In this document: positions 29,627 through 38,765 of the stretch, one piece after another | How the letters are laid out: every line of letters starts with the position of its first letter | Position numbering within the stretch: the first letter of the stretch is position 1 | Source of the DNA: Acidobacteriota bacterium | GTDB lineage: Bacteria; Acidobacteriota; Terriglobia; Acidiferrales; UBA7541 | Length of the DNA stretch: 64,000 nt | Assembly (NCBI GenBank): GCA_013289835.1 | Contig: JABCZG010000001.1 | Coordinates: forward strand, 287,071-351,070 | Direction: 5' to 3' | Notes under the pieces: model-generated | The model's database searches: none | What the model was told of the DNA's origin: nothing | The model's input: only the letters and a program-made list of their open reading frames with translations | Position numbers and translations under genes: made by a program

Positions 29627-30787
29627 TTAATGGAAATCAACAGGTTTGCGTCGCGGGCATGGCAAAACATCTCTGCTCGGTGCCGCGAGTTTGGACGGGA
29701 CACGCTTGGCTCGGTTTGCGCCTGATGACTGCGACTTTCTGAAAGAGGAGGGAGCCGGACCCGTGGAGTCGCGGACGACAAACTCGGGCTCAATTGCAAT
29801 TTCGGGAACCCATTCGACGTTGCCTTCGATCTGATTAATCACTCTCTTTGCCGCAATTTGGCCCATGCGCTGGAGAGGCTGGCGTACCGTGGTCAGACCT
29901 GGGTTGGCAAATGCCGCGGCGGGAATGTCATCGAATCCGACGACCGACACATCTTCCGGTATACGCAGACCTGCCTCACGAAATGCCCAGATCGCGCCTA
30001 TGGCAGAGAGATCGTTGTAAGCAAACAGAGCGGTGAAGCGCTGCCTGCGCGACAGCAACTCCTTCGCGAACGGACACCCAAGTTGGGGAGTAGCGTCACT
30101 ATCGATTTGCACGGTCAGTTCCGGCCGAATGCGAACGCCTAGTTCACAGGCAATGGCGCGGATTGCGGCCCAGCGTATACCAGAATCCGAACTGGCGGGG
30201 TGGCCCTTGAGGAAGGCAATTTCCCGGTGTCCGAGATCGAGGAGGTGCGTGAGCGCGAGTCGCGCGGCAAGATTGTGGTCCAGCGTAATATTCGTCACGC
30301 CCTCGACGCGCGTGTGCCCTGCTACCGCCACAGTAGGCAATGGGAGTTTTTCTATGATGGACGTGTCCGTGGTGATGAAGCCTTCTACGCCGCGGGACAA
30401 TAGCATTTGCGCGTAGGTTTGCAGGAGCTTTTGGTCGTGGCGGTGAATCACGGTAAAGAAAAAGAAATCATTTTTCCGCAGATATTCCTCGATCCCGCTG
30501 ATGACCAAGGCGCCGTAAGCGTCGCCGATTTCTTCCGCGATGACACCGATCGTGTACGTGCGTCGCGATCGAAGCGAGCGCGCAAAATAATTTGGACGAT
30601 AGTTCAATTCTCTTGCGGCGGCCAGAATGCGTGCTTTGGTGTGCTCCGGGAACGATTTGGCGGCGGCGGAATTGTTGAGCGCGGCGGAGATGGTAGCGGG
30701 CGTGAGACCAAGGTGCTGTGCGATGGTCCGGAGAGTGACCTTCGGCTGGCGATCAGCGTTCGCTTTTTTTTTCGGTGAAGAGGTCAT
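29627..30787 (-). CDS. LacI family transcriptional regulator 3
   Basis: 386 residues. Helix-turn-helix [23 protein letters not shown] (16-38), hinge [14 protein letters not shown], effector domain ([57 protein letters not shown]), and a basic C-terminal tail ([20 protein letters not shown]) not seen in the paralogues. GGGAG eight bases before the ATG supports the start. It lies 35 bases downstream of the GH30 gene on the same strand, so it is probably the second cistron of that unit and may regulate it. Convergent with the cytochrome gene. Confidence 0.92.
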   Translation of the reverse strand: MTSSPKKKANADRQPKVTLRTIAQHLGLTPATISAALNNSAAAKSFPEHTKARILAAARELNYRPNYFARSLRSRRTYTIGVIAEEIGDAYGALVISGIEEYLRKNDFFFFTVIHRHDQKLLQTYAQMLLSRGVEGFITTDTSIIEKLPLPTVAVAGHTRVEGVTNITLDHNLAARLALTHLLDLGHREIAFLKGHPASSDSGIRWAAIRAIACELGVRIRPELTVQIDSDATPQLGCPFAKELLSRRQRFTALFAYNDLSAIGAIWAFREAGLRIPEDVSVVGFDDIPAAAFANPGLTTVRQPLQRMGQIAAKRVINQIEGNVEWVPEIAIEPEFVVRDSTGPAPSSFRKSQSSGANRAKRVPSKLAAPSRDVLPCPRRKPVDFH

Positions 30788-30822
30788 CCCAAGAGTCTCC
30801 CGCGGTACCTTGGCGACATTCT

Positions 30823-33084
30823 TCAGTTGAACTGGAACCAGTTTAGATTTCCGAGGCTTGTGGTGCCGCTCGCAGGGGCCCTGAACACCACGTACAAGTC
30901 ATGAACGCCGCTCGCCCCGGACACGGCAACAGGCGCGGTCGTTTGCCAAGTCTGAAATCCTCCGGTCGAGGGAATAGTTACGGAAGCAATAAGCGTGCCG
31001 GCATTGCTGTCTAAATGAAACTCGAGAGTTCCGCCGCAGTTTCCAGGGCTCTGCTGGCAAGCGAGGCGGGCCGTTACGCCGGTGACCCCGGTGCCAAAAT
31101 CCACGTTTTTGTAAACCGCATAATTTCCGTCGCTGGCGAACCCGACGTCGAAGCCGCCATTGGTGTCCGAAGTGAGCTCCGTCTCGAGTCCCCACGTTTG
31201 ATAATTTGCCGGGACGTTGAGGCCGGCGGTGCTATTGAAGCTCGATGCTTGAATCTGCGATTTTGCGCTGACCGTGTAGGCAGGTACCCCCGCGCCCTGC
31301 GTTCCGCTCCAAGTGAAGGTTGCCGCGGCCAGCGCTGGCAGTGTATAGGTGAACGACTGCGTCCCCCATTGCACTTCAAACGTTTGCGTCGCGGCGGACG
31401 TATTGTAGGCCACCAATACTTTGTCCGTGGCGGGATTGACGAACGCCGCCGTCACGATTCCCTGCGCATTGCTGCTAAAGACGCGATTCGCGCCCGGCAG
31501 GACATACTTGCTGAAATGGCCCAGGGTGTAATACTCGATGCTGTAGGTGATATTGCCCGTGCTGCTGTTCACCAATGCGATCGGCGAACAGGTGCTGCAG
31601 CCGCCGGTGTGCGGTCCTTGGTTTTCGTCCACCGAAAGACTCCACTTCACGAAAGCCCTGGCCCAATTTCGCATGTTCTGGATGATTTCCGGAAAATCAA
31701 TGCTCGCCTGATCGGCATTGGTTACAAAGCCGGAGTGTTCCGTCTCATACTGACCAATGGTGGGAAACATGTTGTGGATCACCGTCATCACGCCGGGCGT
31801 GCCTCCATAACCGTGCCACGCGACGCCGGCAATCTGGCTCAAATTAGCCTGGTTGGCCACCAGAACATTCTGCGGATAGTCGCCGCGGTCCCAATTGTGG
31901 TCGTAGACTAATACCTTGGTAGTGAGATTGGCCGCGGAAAGCGCCGGCAGTACGTGCCCAAACAACGCCGTCTGCTGATCCGTTGACGATGCGCAATCGG
32001 TCGAGGTCGAAGTTGCCGGCATACACATGCCGGGATAATTCGAGGGAACGAAGAGCGGTTCATTCTGCAAAGAGATGTAGTCAATGGTAATTCCAGCGCT
32101 CTTGTACGCTTGGATGTATTGCACGAAGTAGTTGGAGAAGGAATCGTACACGGTGGTGGGCGTGGCTAGCAGCGATCCACCAATCATGGAGTTGCTGGTT
32201 TTCATCCAGCCCGGAGGGCTCCAGGGATTGGCCATGATCTTGATTTGCGGGTTGGCCGCCTTGGCTAGCAACAGGAAGGGAATGATGTCCGCCTGATCGT
32301 GGGCGATCGAAAAATTGGCCAGCGTGGGATCCGCCGTGCCATTGTTATCGTCGAACGAATAGACACTCCGTGCCAGGTCGGAGGCGCCCATCGGATTGCG
32401 CAGGAAACTGAGCCCAATGCCATTCCCCTGCCGAGTGAACAGATCGCTCACTGCCTGGGTGAATTGCGCGGGCTGCTTAGCCTTCGCTATCTCGATCAGG
32501 TTATACATGGCCGTGTCCGTGGTGGCGGCGCCGAATCCCTCGATCGGCTGATACACCTCGGTTTCATCCATATACACGACATTACTGCCGCCACTCGCGG
32601 TCGAGAAACTGACGCTCGGCTGCGCGGTCAACTTCCTGGTCTGGTCGTCGGTCGTCACGACCACTGCGACTGTCGGTCCAGTACCCGGCAGGGTTAGCGT
32701 GTACGACCCGCTCGCCACGGCACTCGTTGAGAATCCCGAGGCGGTGGCAATCGCTTTGATGGTGGCCGTCGCGGTGATCGTGATCGGATTCGCGTATACG
32801 GTCGAGGAAGTCGTGGGCGTGGTCCCGTCCGTCGCGTAATAAATGGTTGCGGCCGCAGTCGCATCAGTCAGCGTGACCATCTGCCCCGCCTGCGTCTGAC
32901 TGTACGAGCCCGGCACCGGCCAGAAGGCCGGCGTGGCCGCCGCCGGCGGCGGTGGGGGTGGGGGTGGAGGCGCGACCGAGGACGTGCCTCCGCCGCAACC
33001 GATGGCCACAAGTGCTAACGTGAACGTGCAGAACCAGTTGTAGGGGACTGTCAACCGGGAAGTAGCGAAACGATCTCTCAGCAT
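30823..33084 (-). CDS. GH30 lipoprotein with chitobiase-like N-domain and C-terminal CBM
   Basis: 753 residues from ATG 33084 (GGGTGAG upstream); ATG 33099 is an alternative. A lipoprotein signal ends LALVAIGC (Cys30), then a nine-proline linker and a chitobiase/beta-hexosaminidase C-terminal-type domain (TIYYATDGTTPTTSSTVYANP). The GH30 barrel has acid/base E in YISLQNEPLF and nucleophile E in QYETEHSGF. A C-terminal beta-sandwich (LYVVFRAPASGTTSLGNLNWFQF) resembles CBM6/CBM35. GH30 contains beta-1,6-glucanases, xylanases and glucosylceramidases; with GH16 and GH3 nearby, beta-1,6-glucanase is the favoured guess. Surface or outer-membrane anchored. Confidence 0.88.
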   Translation of the reverse strand: MLRDRFATSRLTVPYNWFCTFTLALVAIGCGGGTSSVAPPPPPPPPPAAATPAFWPVPGSYSQTQAGQMVTLTDATAAATIYYATDGTTPTTSSTVYANPITITATATIKAIATASGFSTSAVASGSYTLTLPGTGPTVAVVVTTDDQTRKLTAQPSVSFSTASGGSNVVYMDETEVYQPIEGFGAATTDTAMYNLIEIAKAKQPAQFTQAVSDLFTRQGNGIGLSFLRNPMGASDLARSVYSFDDNNGTADPTLANFSIAHDQADIIPFLLLAKAANPQIKIMANPWSPPGWMKTSNSMIGGSLLATPTTVYDSFSNYFVQYIQAYKSAGITIDYISLQNEPLFVPSNYPGMCMPATSTSTDCASSTDQQTALFGHVLPALSAANLTTKVLVYDHNWDRGDYPQNVLVANQANLSQIAGVAWHGYGGTPGVMTVIHNMFPTIGQYETEHSGFVTNADQASIDFPEIIQNMRNWARAFVKWSLSVDENQGPHTGGCSTCSPIALVNSSTGNITYSIEYYTLGHFSKYVLPGANRVFSSNAQGIVTAAFVNPATDKVLVAYNTSAATQTFEVQWGTQSFTYTLPALAAATFTWSGTQGAGVPAYTVSAKSQIQASSFNSTAGLNVPANYQTWGLETELTSDTNGGFDVGFASDGNYAVYKNVDFGTGVTGVTARLACQQSPGNCGGTLEFHLDSNAGTLIASVTIPSTGGFQTWQTTAPVAVSGASGVHDLYVVFRAPASGTTSLGNLNWFQFN

Positions 33085-33181
33085 TTCACTCACCCGCATT
33101 TCCCGCAGCCAAAGTGAATTCGCCGCGGAACCGCCGTTTTGTCGCCGGCGGAACACGCGGTATATAACATAAAAATGTTTC

Positions 33182-33201
33182 CTAGAATACCGGTTTTCTT
33201 A
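33182..33201 (+). promoter_or_regulatory. LacI-type operator in the GH30/GH16 divergent region, copy 1
   Basis: Plus-strand CTAGAATACCGGTTTTCTTA, matching the GH3 copy in 17 of 20 positions. It lies 98 bases from the GH30 start. The 33085-33406 stretch holds no credible gene: an open frame from 33233 is only an upstream extension of the GH16 gene. Confidence 0.7.
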
Positions 33202-33333
33202 TAGACCTAGCCCGTGCCGCAAAACGCTACCTTTGCCTGCGGCAGTTCATGCGTTTCTTCGCCGCGCATATCTCTCAGTATCCTTCGCCTGGCGGAACTC
33301 CTCCTTGACTCGTATAGGACGGTGTGTTACCCA

Positions 33334-33353
33334 TGTTGAAAACTGGTATTCTG
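33334..33353 (-). promoter_or_regulatory. LacI-type operator in the GH30/GH16 divergent region, copy 2
   Basis: Minus-strand CCAGAATACCAGTTTTCAAC: AGAATACC is intact, with one change in the centre. It lies 53 bases before the GH16 ATG at 33407, which supports that start over 33233. Confidence 0.55.
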
Positions 33354-33406
33354 GCGGAGAATGCAGGGATTCGGATGGGCTCGATATTCTGGGAAAGAAG
33401 AAAATA

Positions 33407-34888
33407 ATGACGAACATTTGGACCAACTGGCGGTCGATCAGCCGATGGAAATACCTTCTCGCGATCGTGGTTTTGTTCCTGGCCGGCGCGGGAAGAGCTA
33501 ACGCGCAAACATGGAATCTCGTACCCAGTCAAAGTGACGAATTTAATGGAGTAGCGAATAGCCCCATAGATACCACGAAGTGGAGCTTCGACCATGGGAA
33601 TCTCAATGTGAATAACGAACTCGAATGGTACTGCGGACCTGTTGGAGACGCGCAAAACGCTACTCCATGCAATCCTGCCAATCCAAACGTTTTCATCGAC
33701 GGCAACGGGCACCTGGCCTTCCAAGCTTTCAGAATCAACAACACCCTCGTAAATGGAAGCTGGACCTCCAGCCGCATGAACACGAACGGGACGATGACAT
33801 TCCAATATGGCCGGCTCGAGGCGAGAATGAGTCTTCCCGTGGGGCCGGGGCTCTGGCCAGCCTTCTGGGCTCTGGGGAGCAACTTCGCAACTGTTGCATG
33901 GCCGGGTTGCGGAGAGATGGACTTCATGGAAAACGTCCCGGCCTCAGGTGGACTGGGGCCCACGAAAATAAGATCTACCATTCACGGCCCAGGCTATTCG
34001 GGCGCGAACGGTTTGGGACAAGATTTCAGCTTCACCGTTGGCGATGTGACGGGCTTCCACATTTACGGAGCCATCTGGTCCCCGAACATGGTCCAGTTTT
34101 ACGTGGACAGTCCCAGCAACGTCTTCTTTATCCGTACCGCGAACGACGTTCCGGGCGGTTCCGGCCAGTGGGTCTTTAATCACCCCTTCATCAACCTCAC
34201 GAACCTTGCTGTGGGTGGAAATTTTCCCGGGAATCCTGATTCGACAACTCCCAGCCCAGCCACGATGCTGGTGGATTATATTCACTACTATCAGGCCGCT
34301 GCTGTGACCAAGCCTACGCTCATGAATCCCCCCTCTATAACTGTGAAGGCTGGGGCAACATCGGGCAACACTAGTATCTTTACACCCGGACTCACGTCTG
34401 GCACGGGCTTCGTCTATTTGTCCTGCAGCACCAATGCCCCCAAGGCGAGTTGCTCGGTCGCCACAAATGATCCGCTAAACACTAACGTTGTTAATTCCAG
34501 TCCCGCTGGTGCCGCTGAAACCGCCACGGTAACGATTACCACGACCGCAAACTCGCTTGTGCCTCCATTCCTGTTCGATCCCCAGCGGCTATTTCGGCTT
34601 CCGGTTGTCATCATCGCTGCGGTTCTTCTGTTTGCCGTCGCGGCGTTGGCACTGCGGAGGCGCGTCTGGAGTCCGGCCTACGCCGCGGCAGTTGTGTTGA
34701 TTCTCGTGGGGATGACGATAGCCGGTTGCGGCGGTGGTGGCAGCACTATGACTCCTCCTCCCACTAACAACGGCACCCCTCCGGGTTCCTACTCGGTGAC
34801 GGTTTATGCCTTTACCGAAAGCAATGTGAGCGACGGGACAAATGCCAATGCCGACGCAAACGTCTCCATTCCCGTGACGGTTAACTAA
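33407..34888 (+). CDS. Glycoside hydrolase family 16 (beta-glucanase/laminarinase-like) with C-terminal membrane/Cys tail
   Basis: 493 residues from ATG 33407 (GGAAAGAAG upstream); the frame opens at 33233 but would run through the operator. Signal peptide (YLLAIVVLFLAGAGRANA), then a GH16 jelly-roll with the catalytic EMDFME (E170, D172, E175) and WPAFWALG. It likely cleaves beta-1,3 or mixed-linkage glucans. After a beta-rich linker the C-terminus has a hydrophobic helix (about 393-412), basic LRRRVW, a second helix and AGCGGGG (Cys441), then a 50-residue Thr/Val-rich tail. First gene of a unit with an ASPIC propeller and a cytochrome. Confidence 0.92.
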   Translation: MTNIWTNWRSISRWKYLLAIVVLFLAGAGRANAQTWNLVPSQSDEFNGVANSPIDTTKWSFDHGNLNVNNELEWYCGPVGDAQNATPCNPANPNVFIDGNGHLAFQAFRINNTLVNGSWTSSRMNTNGTMTFQYGRLEARMSLPVGPGLWPAFWALGSNFATVAWPGCGEMDFMENVPASGGLGPTKIRSTIHGPGYSGANGLGQDFSFTVGDVTGFHIYGAIWSPNMVQFYVDSPSNVFFIRTANDVPGGSGQWVFNHPFINLTNLAVGGNFPGNPDSTTPSPATMLVDYIHYYQAAAVTKPTLMNPPSITVKAGATSGNTSIFTPGLTSGTGFVYLSCSTNAPKASCSVATNDPLNTNVVNSSPAGAAETATVTITTTANSLVPPFLFDPQRLFRLPVVIIAAVLLFAVAALALRRRVWSPAYAAAVVLILVGMTIAGCGGGGSTMTPPPTNNGTPPGSYSVTVYAFTESNVSDGTNANADANVSIPVTVN

Positions 34889-34940
34889 GGCGTCGTAACC
34901 CAGCAACAGCATGAGATTGCCGTGATAGGATTCACGCCGA

Positions 34941-36662
34941 ATGCATCGGCCACTTTCAATATCCCTCTTCGTCTCCATGGGGGCCCTAATTTGCGCCTAC
35001 CTGCTCAGTGCGCAAAGCAAATCCTCAGTCTATGGCGGCCCGGTATTTGAAGACATCGCCAAGCAGAGCGGCTTGACAGTTCCGCACATTTCCTCGCCTG
35101 ACAAGCGCTACGTCATTGAATCCATGAGCGGCGGGGTTGGCCTCTTTGATTGCGACAATGACGGCAAGCTGGACATCGTCACCATTAACGGGTCCACCGT
35201 GGATCGCTACCGTGACGGCGGCGACCCCATGATCACGCTCTACCATCAAGAGCCGGATGGGACTTTCAAGGACATAACCAAGTCGGCGGGCCTCACCCGG
35301 CGCGGCTGGGGAATGGGCGTGGCCGTCGCCGATTTCGACAATGACGGGTTGCTGGACATTTATGTCACGGGGTACGGTGGCAACGTGCTGTACCACAATC
35401 TCGGGAATTGCAAATTCGAAGATGTAACCGAGAAGGCCGGTGTGCGCGCCGGCGGATTCAGTACCGGCGCGGCTTGGGCCGACTACGACCGCGACGGCCA
35501 TGTGGATTTATTTGTTTCCCGCTACGTGCACGTGGATATCAACAACTTACCAGAGTTCGGCCGGGACAAATTCTGCCGCTTCAAAGGTGTGCTGGTTCAA
35601 TGTGGACCCTGGGGCCTCCAGGGGGAGAGTGATCTTCTGTACCACAACCGTGGAGATGGCACGTTTGAGGAGGTCTCCGTGCGCGCTGGGGTTCACGATT
35701 CGCAAGGCCGCTTTGGGCTAGGAGTTGTCTGGGGCGACTATGACAACGATGGCTGGCCGGATCTACTGGTCGCCAACGATGCGGGCGCAAACTACCTGTA
35801 CCACAACAATCATGATGGAACGTTTACCGACGTGGCTTTGCTAGCCGGGGTGGCCTTGAGCGGTACAGGTCTCGAGCAAGGCAACATGGGAGTGGACTTC
35901 GGCGATTATGATCACGACGGATGGCTCGATATCATCGACACGACCTTTGCGGATCAGCCCAAAACTCTGTATCGCAACCTTGGTCGCGAGGGCTTTGAAG
36001 ACGTAAGCCAAACGGCGCAAATCTCCCAGGCAAGCCTTCCAGACGTTGCCTGGGGAACTGGTTTCGTAGACGTTGATAATGATGGCTGGCCGGATATTTT
36101 AATTGCCAATGGTCATGTGTATCCCCAGGTGGACACAATCAAAGGCGGTGCGCGCTACCGGGAACCTCTCTTTTTGCACCTCAATAAGCACGACGGTACA
36201 TTTGAAGACGCTTCCGCCGCCGCAGGACTTACGGATTTGCCTTTGGCTTCACGCCGCGGCGTCGCGTTTGGCGACATTTGGAATGACGGTGTAATCGACG
36301 CCTTGATTTTGAATGTCGGTGAACCGCCGACTCTCCTGCGCAATCATCTTGCCAACGGAAACCACTGGGTTGAATTCAAGCTGGAGGGGACGAAAAGTAA
36401 CCGGGCTGCGATCGGCGCGCGCCTCACCATCCGCACTGGAAAGCTTGTGCAATTCAATGAAGTTCGCGGGGGGGCCAGTTACCTTTCGCAAAACGATCTC
36501 CGGTTGCATTTCGGGCTGGGAAGCAACACCAAGATCGATGGCATAGAAATCTCCTGGCCCAGCGGGCTGGCGCAGCGTCTTAACAATCTTGCTGTGGATC
36601 AAATTTACACGATTGAGGAGGGAACGGGGATCCGCCCGCGAAAAAATTCCCCTGCTCCATGA
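34941..36662 (+). CDS. CRTAC1-like FG-GAP/VCBS beta-propeller with ASPIC/UnbV domain (propeller B)
   Basis: 573 residues, exported (SLFVSMGALICAYLLSAQ). Blades carry DCDNDGKLD, DFDNDGLLD, DYDRDGHVD, DYDNDGWPD, DYDHDGWLD and DVDNDGWPD calcium loops. The C-terminal ASPIC/UnbV domain reads [22 protein letters not shown] ... SWPSGLAQRL. It aligns almost end to end by eye with propeller A (compare YVIESMSGGVGLFD with [14 protein letters not shown]). It starts 52 bases after GH16, and its stop overlaps the cytochrome-TPR start by four bases, so the three genes are an operon. Confidence 0.9.
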   Translation: MHRPLSISLFVSMGALICAYLLSAQSKSSVYGGPVFEDIAKQSGLTVPHISSPDKRYVIESMSGGVGLFDCDNDGKLDIVTINGSTVDRYRDGGDPMITLYHQEPDGTFKDITKSAGLTRRGWGMGVAVADFDNDGLLDIYVTGYGGNVLYHNLGNCKFEDVTEKAGVRAGGFSTGAAWADYDRDGHVDLFVSRYVHVDINNLPEFGRDKFCRFKGVLVQCGPWGLQGESDLLYHNRGDGTFEEVSVRAGVHDSQGRFGLGVVWGDYDNDGWPDLLVANDAGANYLYHNNHDGTFTDVALLAGVALSGTGLEQGNMGVDFGDYDHDGWLDIIDTTFADQPKTLYRNLGREGFEDVSQTAQISQASLPDVAWGTGFVDVDNDGWPDILIANGHVYPQVDTIKGGARYREPLFLHLNKHDGTFEDASAAAGLTDLPLASRRGVAFGDIWNDGVIDALILNVGEPPTLLRNHLANGNHWVEFKLEGTKSNRAAIGARLTIRTGKLVQFNEVRGGASYLSQNDLRLHFGLGSNTKIDGIEISWPSGLAQRLNNLAVDQIYTIEEGTGIRPRKNSPAP

Positions 36663-38509
36663 ATTGGCGTTCTCCTTGTTTCTCCCATATTCCTTCGTGC
36701 CAGCCCAAAATTCTTCTTCGCGTGACATGGACGGTTGGGCTCGCGGCCCTCTGTTTCGTTTGCACTCTCGCGCGAACGGCGGAGGCGCGTCCGCCGGGAC
36801 AAGCAGCTCCTGCTCAGGAAAGGCCACCACAGCAATACTTGAATGCACAGCCCGGGGTCGAGTATGTCGGCGACGAAGCCTGCGGGGCTTGTCATCCCTC
36901 GGAATTTGAATCCTTCAAGCGGACTGGGATGGGCAGGTCTGTGGCCATTCCTTCTCCGGACGAACTACGCGCATTGGCAAAACCTGTGATCATCCTCAGG
37001 AAGCAGTTGAGCCGCTCCTACTCGGTTTATGCGCGCGATGGCAAAATGTTTCAGGAAGAATCCGAACGCGATGCGAAAGGCAACGTCGTTTATTCAGAAA
37101 CCCACGAAATTGCTTATACCGTTGGGGCCGGTGATGTGGGAAAGAGCTACCTGGTAGCGAAGGGAGACGCACTGTTCGTCTCGCCGGTGTCGTACTACAC
37201 GCGCTTGCGTGGTTGGGATCTATCTCCTGGCTACAATCAAGGCATATTCCGAGGTTTTACGCGTCGCGTGGTGGACTTGTGCGTGGACTGCCACACGGGC
37301 TTGCCGCTGCTGGCTCCAGACAGTCACAACCGCTTTCAGCAGCCTCCTTTCCGCTTCTTGACTGTCGGATGCGAGCGCTGTCACGGCCCAGGGGCCATTC
37401 ATGTCGAACAACGCAAGCAAGGCGCTCCCCTCACAGGACCCTTGGATTTTTCGATCGTGAATCCCGACCGGTTGCGGCCCGAAGTTCGGGACGACGTCTG
37501 CGCACAGTGCCACTTTGCCGGCGACGCTCGCGTTCTTCAGCCCGGCAAGAATTACCTCGACTTCCGGCCCGGTACGCCGCTCGGCGATGTCGTGGATATA
37601 TTTTCGGTTCCTCCCACAATCAAAGGAACTCGTTTCGTTGCGCTTGATCAGTTTGAGCAATTGAGGATGAGCCGCTGTTGGACCGCGAGTAAAGGACGCT
37701 TGGGCTGTATAACGTGCCACGATCCTCACGTTCAGCTCCACGGCGACAAGGCCGCTGATTATTTCCGCGAGCGATGCCTGAACTGCCATCCCGCCGACAC
37801 TTGCCGGGGACCGATACCGAAGCGGCAAGCCACTTCGCCGCCCGACAACTGCACCTTTTGCCACATGCCCAAGCGCGCCATCGAGAACATCGGGCACTCG
37901 TCCTTAACGGACCACCGCATTCTCCGGACACCCTCCGAAATTCCAGCCGTTCTGCAGGGCGGTGCGTCAGCGCCGCCGATCGACCTGATTCTCGATACAA
38001 AATCTTCCGGTTCACGCGACACGCAACTGGATTTGCGAAATCTTGCGCTGGCCTATTCGCAAATTGCCGCGCGCTATCCGGAACTGGCCGAGAGGGGCCT
38101 CGCCATACTGGAACAGGCTGCCGCCGCACTGCCGAATGACGCGGAGGTCCAGTCTTCCTACGGGCTTATCTTCAGCGTGGCACGCCCTAGGGAGAAAGAG
38201 CGCGCCGCCCAGGCACTTCAGAAAGCCATCGACCTCGGTTCAAAATCCGCAGAAGTGCGAACGCAACTTGCCCGCTTGCTGCTTCAAAAGGGAGAGGTAA
38301 CTGCATCGATGGAGCTGTATCAACAATCGATTCTCATGGAACCCTATTACACACCGCCATATTTGGAGCTTGCACGGATTTTTTCGACCCTGAACGATCG
38401 CAAGAGCGCTTTGGAATTGTTGGACCGCGCTTTGAAAATAGATCCAGGTAACGATGCCGCCCGTCAGGATCGACTCAAAGTTGCGGCTACTCCCGAGAAA
38501 AACCCGTAG
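36659..38509 (+). CDS. Seven-haem c-type cytochrome fused to C-terminal TPR domain
   Basis: 616 residues. Export signal (TWTVGLAALCFVCTLARTAEA), then seven CXXCH sites: CGACH 75, CVDCH 208, CERCH 238, CAQCH 281, CITCH 350, CLNCH 373, CTFCH 398. The haem part ends with CHMPK ... LTDHRIL, as in the cytochrome at 28392. Residues about 440-610 are TPRs (ELAERGLAILEQAAAALPNDAEVQSSYG; RKSALELLDRALKIDPGNDAA). Predicted periplasmic electron carrier with a docking domain, translationally coupled to propeller B. Whether it acts in respiration or in oxidising a carbohydrate is not known. Confidence 0.9.
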   Translation: MNWRSPCFSHIPSCQPKILLRVTWTVGLAALCFVCTLARTAEARPPGQAAPAQERPPQQYLNAQPGVEYVGDEACGACHPSEFESFKRTGMGRSVAIPSPDELRALAKPVIILRKQLSRSYSVYARDGKMFQEESERDAKGNVVYSETHEIAYTVGAGDVGKSYLVAKGDALFVSPVSYYTRLRGWDLSPGYNQGIFRGFTRRVVDLCVDCHTGLPLLAPDSHNRFQQPPFRFLTVGCERCHGPGAIHVEQRKQGAPLTGPLDFSIVNPDRLRPEVRDDVCAQCHFAGDARVLQPGKNYLDFRPGTPLGDVVDIFSVPPTIKGTRFVALDQFEQLRMSRCWTASKGRLGCITCHDPHVQLHGDKAADYFRERCLNCHPADTCRGPIPKRQATSPPDNCTFCHMPKRAIENIGHSSLTDHRILRTPSEIPAVLQGGASAPPIDLILDTKSSGSRDTQLDLRNLALAYSQIAARYPELAERGLAILEQAAAALPNDAEVQSSYGLIFSVARPREKERAAQALQKAIDLGSKSAEVRTQLARLLLQKGEVTASMELYQQSILMEPYYTPPYLELARIFSTLNDRKSALELLDRALKIDPGNDAARQDRLKVAATPEKNP

Positions 38510-38601
38510 CTCCTCGGTGAAGTGTGCCTAAATGGGCTTCCGGTTCGCGCGAGCCTAGGAAGGTCAATTAGTCGTGATTCGAGCAATTAGAAATAAACAA
38601 G

Positions 38602-38676
<75 letters not shown>

Positions 38677-38765
38677 ACGGGGGTGATTCTAAATTTTACA
38701 CGGCACACTCGATTTTGTCGAACGCGCAAAAACGTTGAAAACCGCGCCAATCCTCGGAATCCGCA

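Noticed and set aside
31015..31911. 298-residue plus-strand frame within GH30
   Set aside because: Antisense to the catalytic domain of GH30.
32940..32975. G/C-rich simple repeat (ggtgggggtgggggtggagg)
   Set aside because: It is simply the codons for the nine-proline linker of the GH30 lipoprotein.
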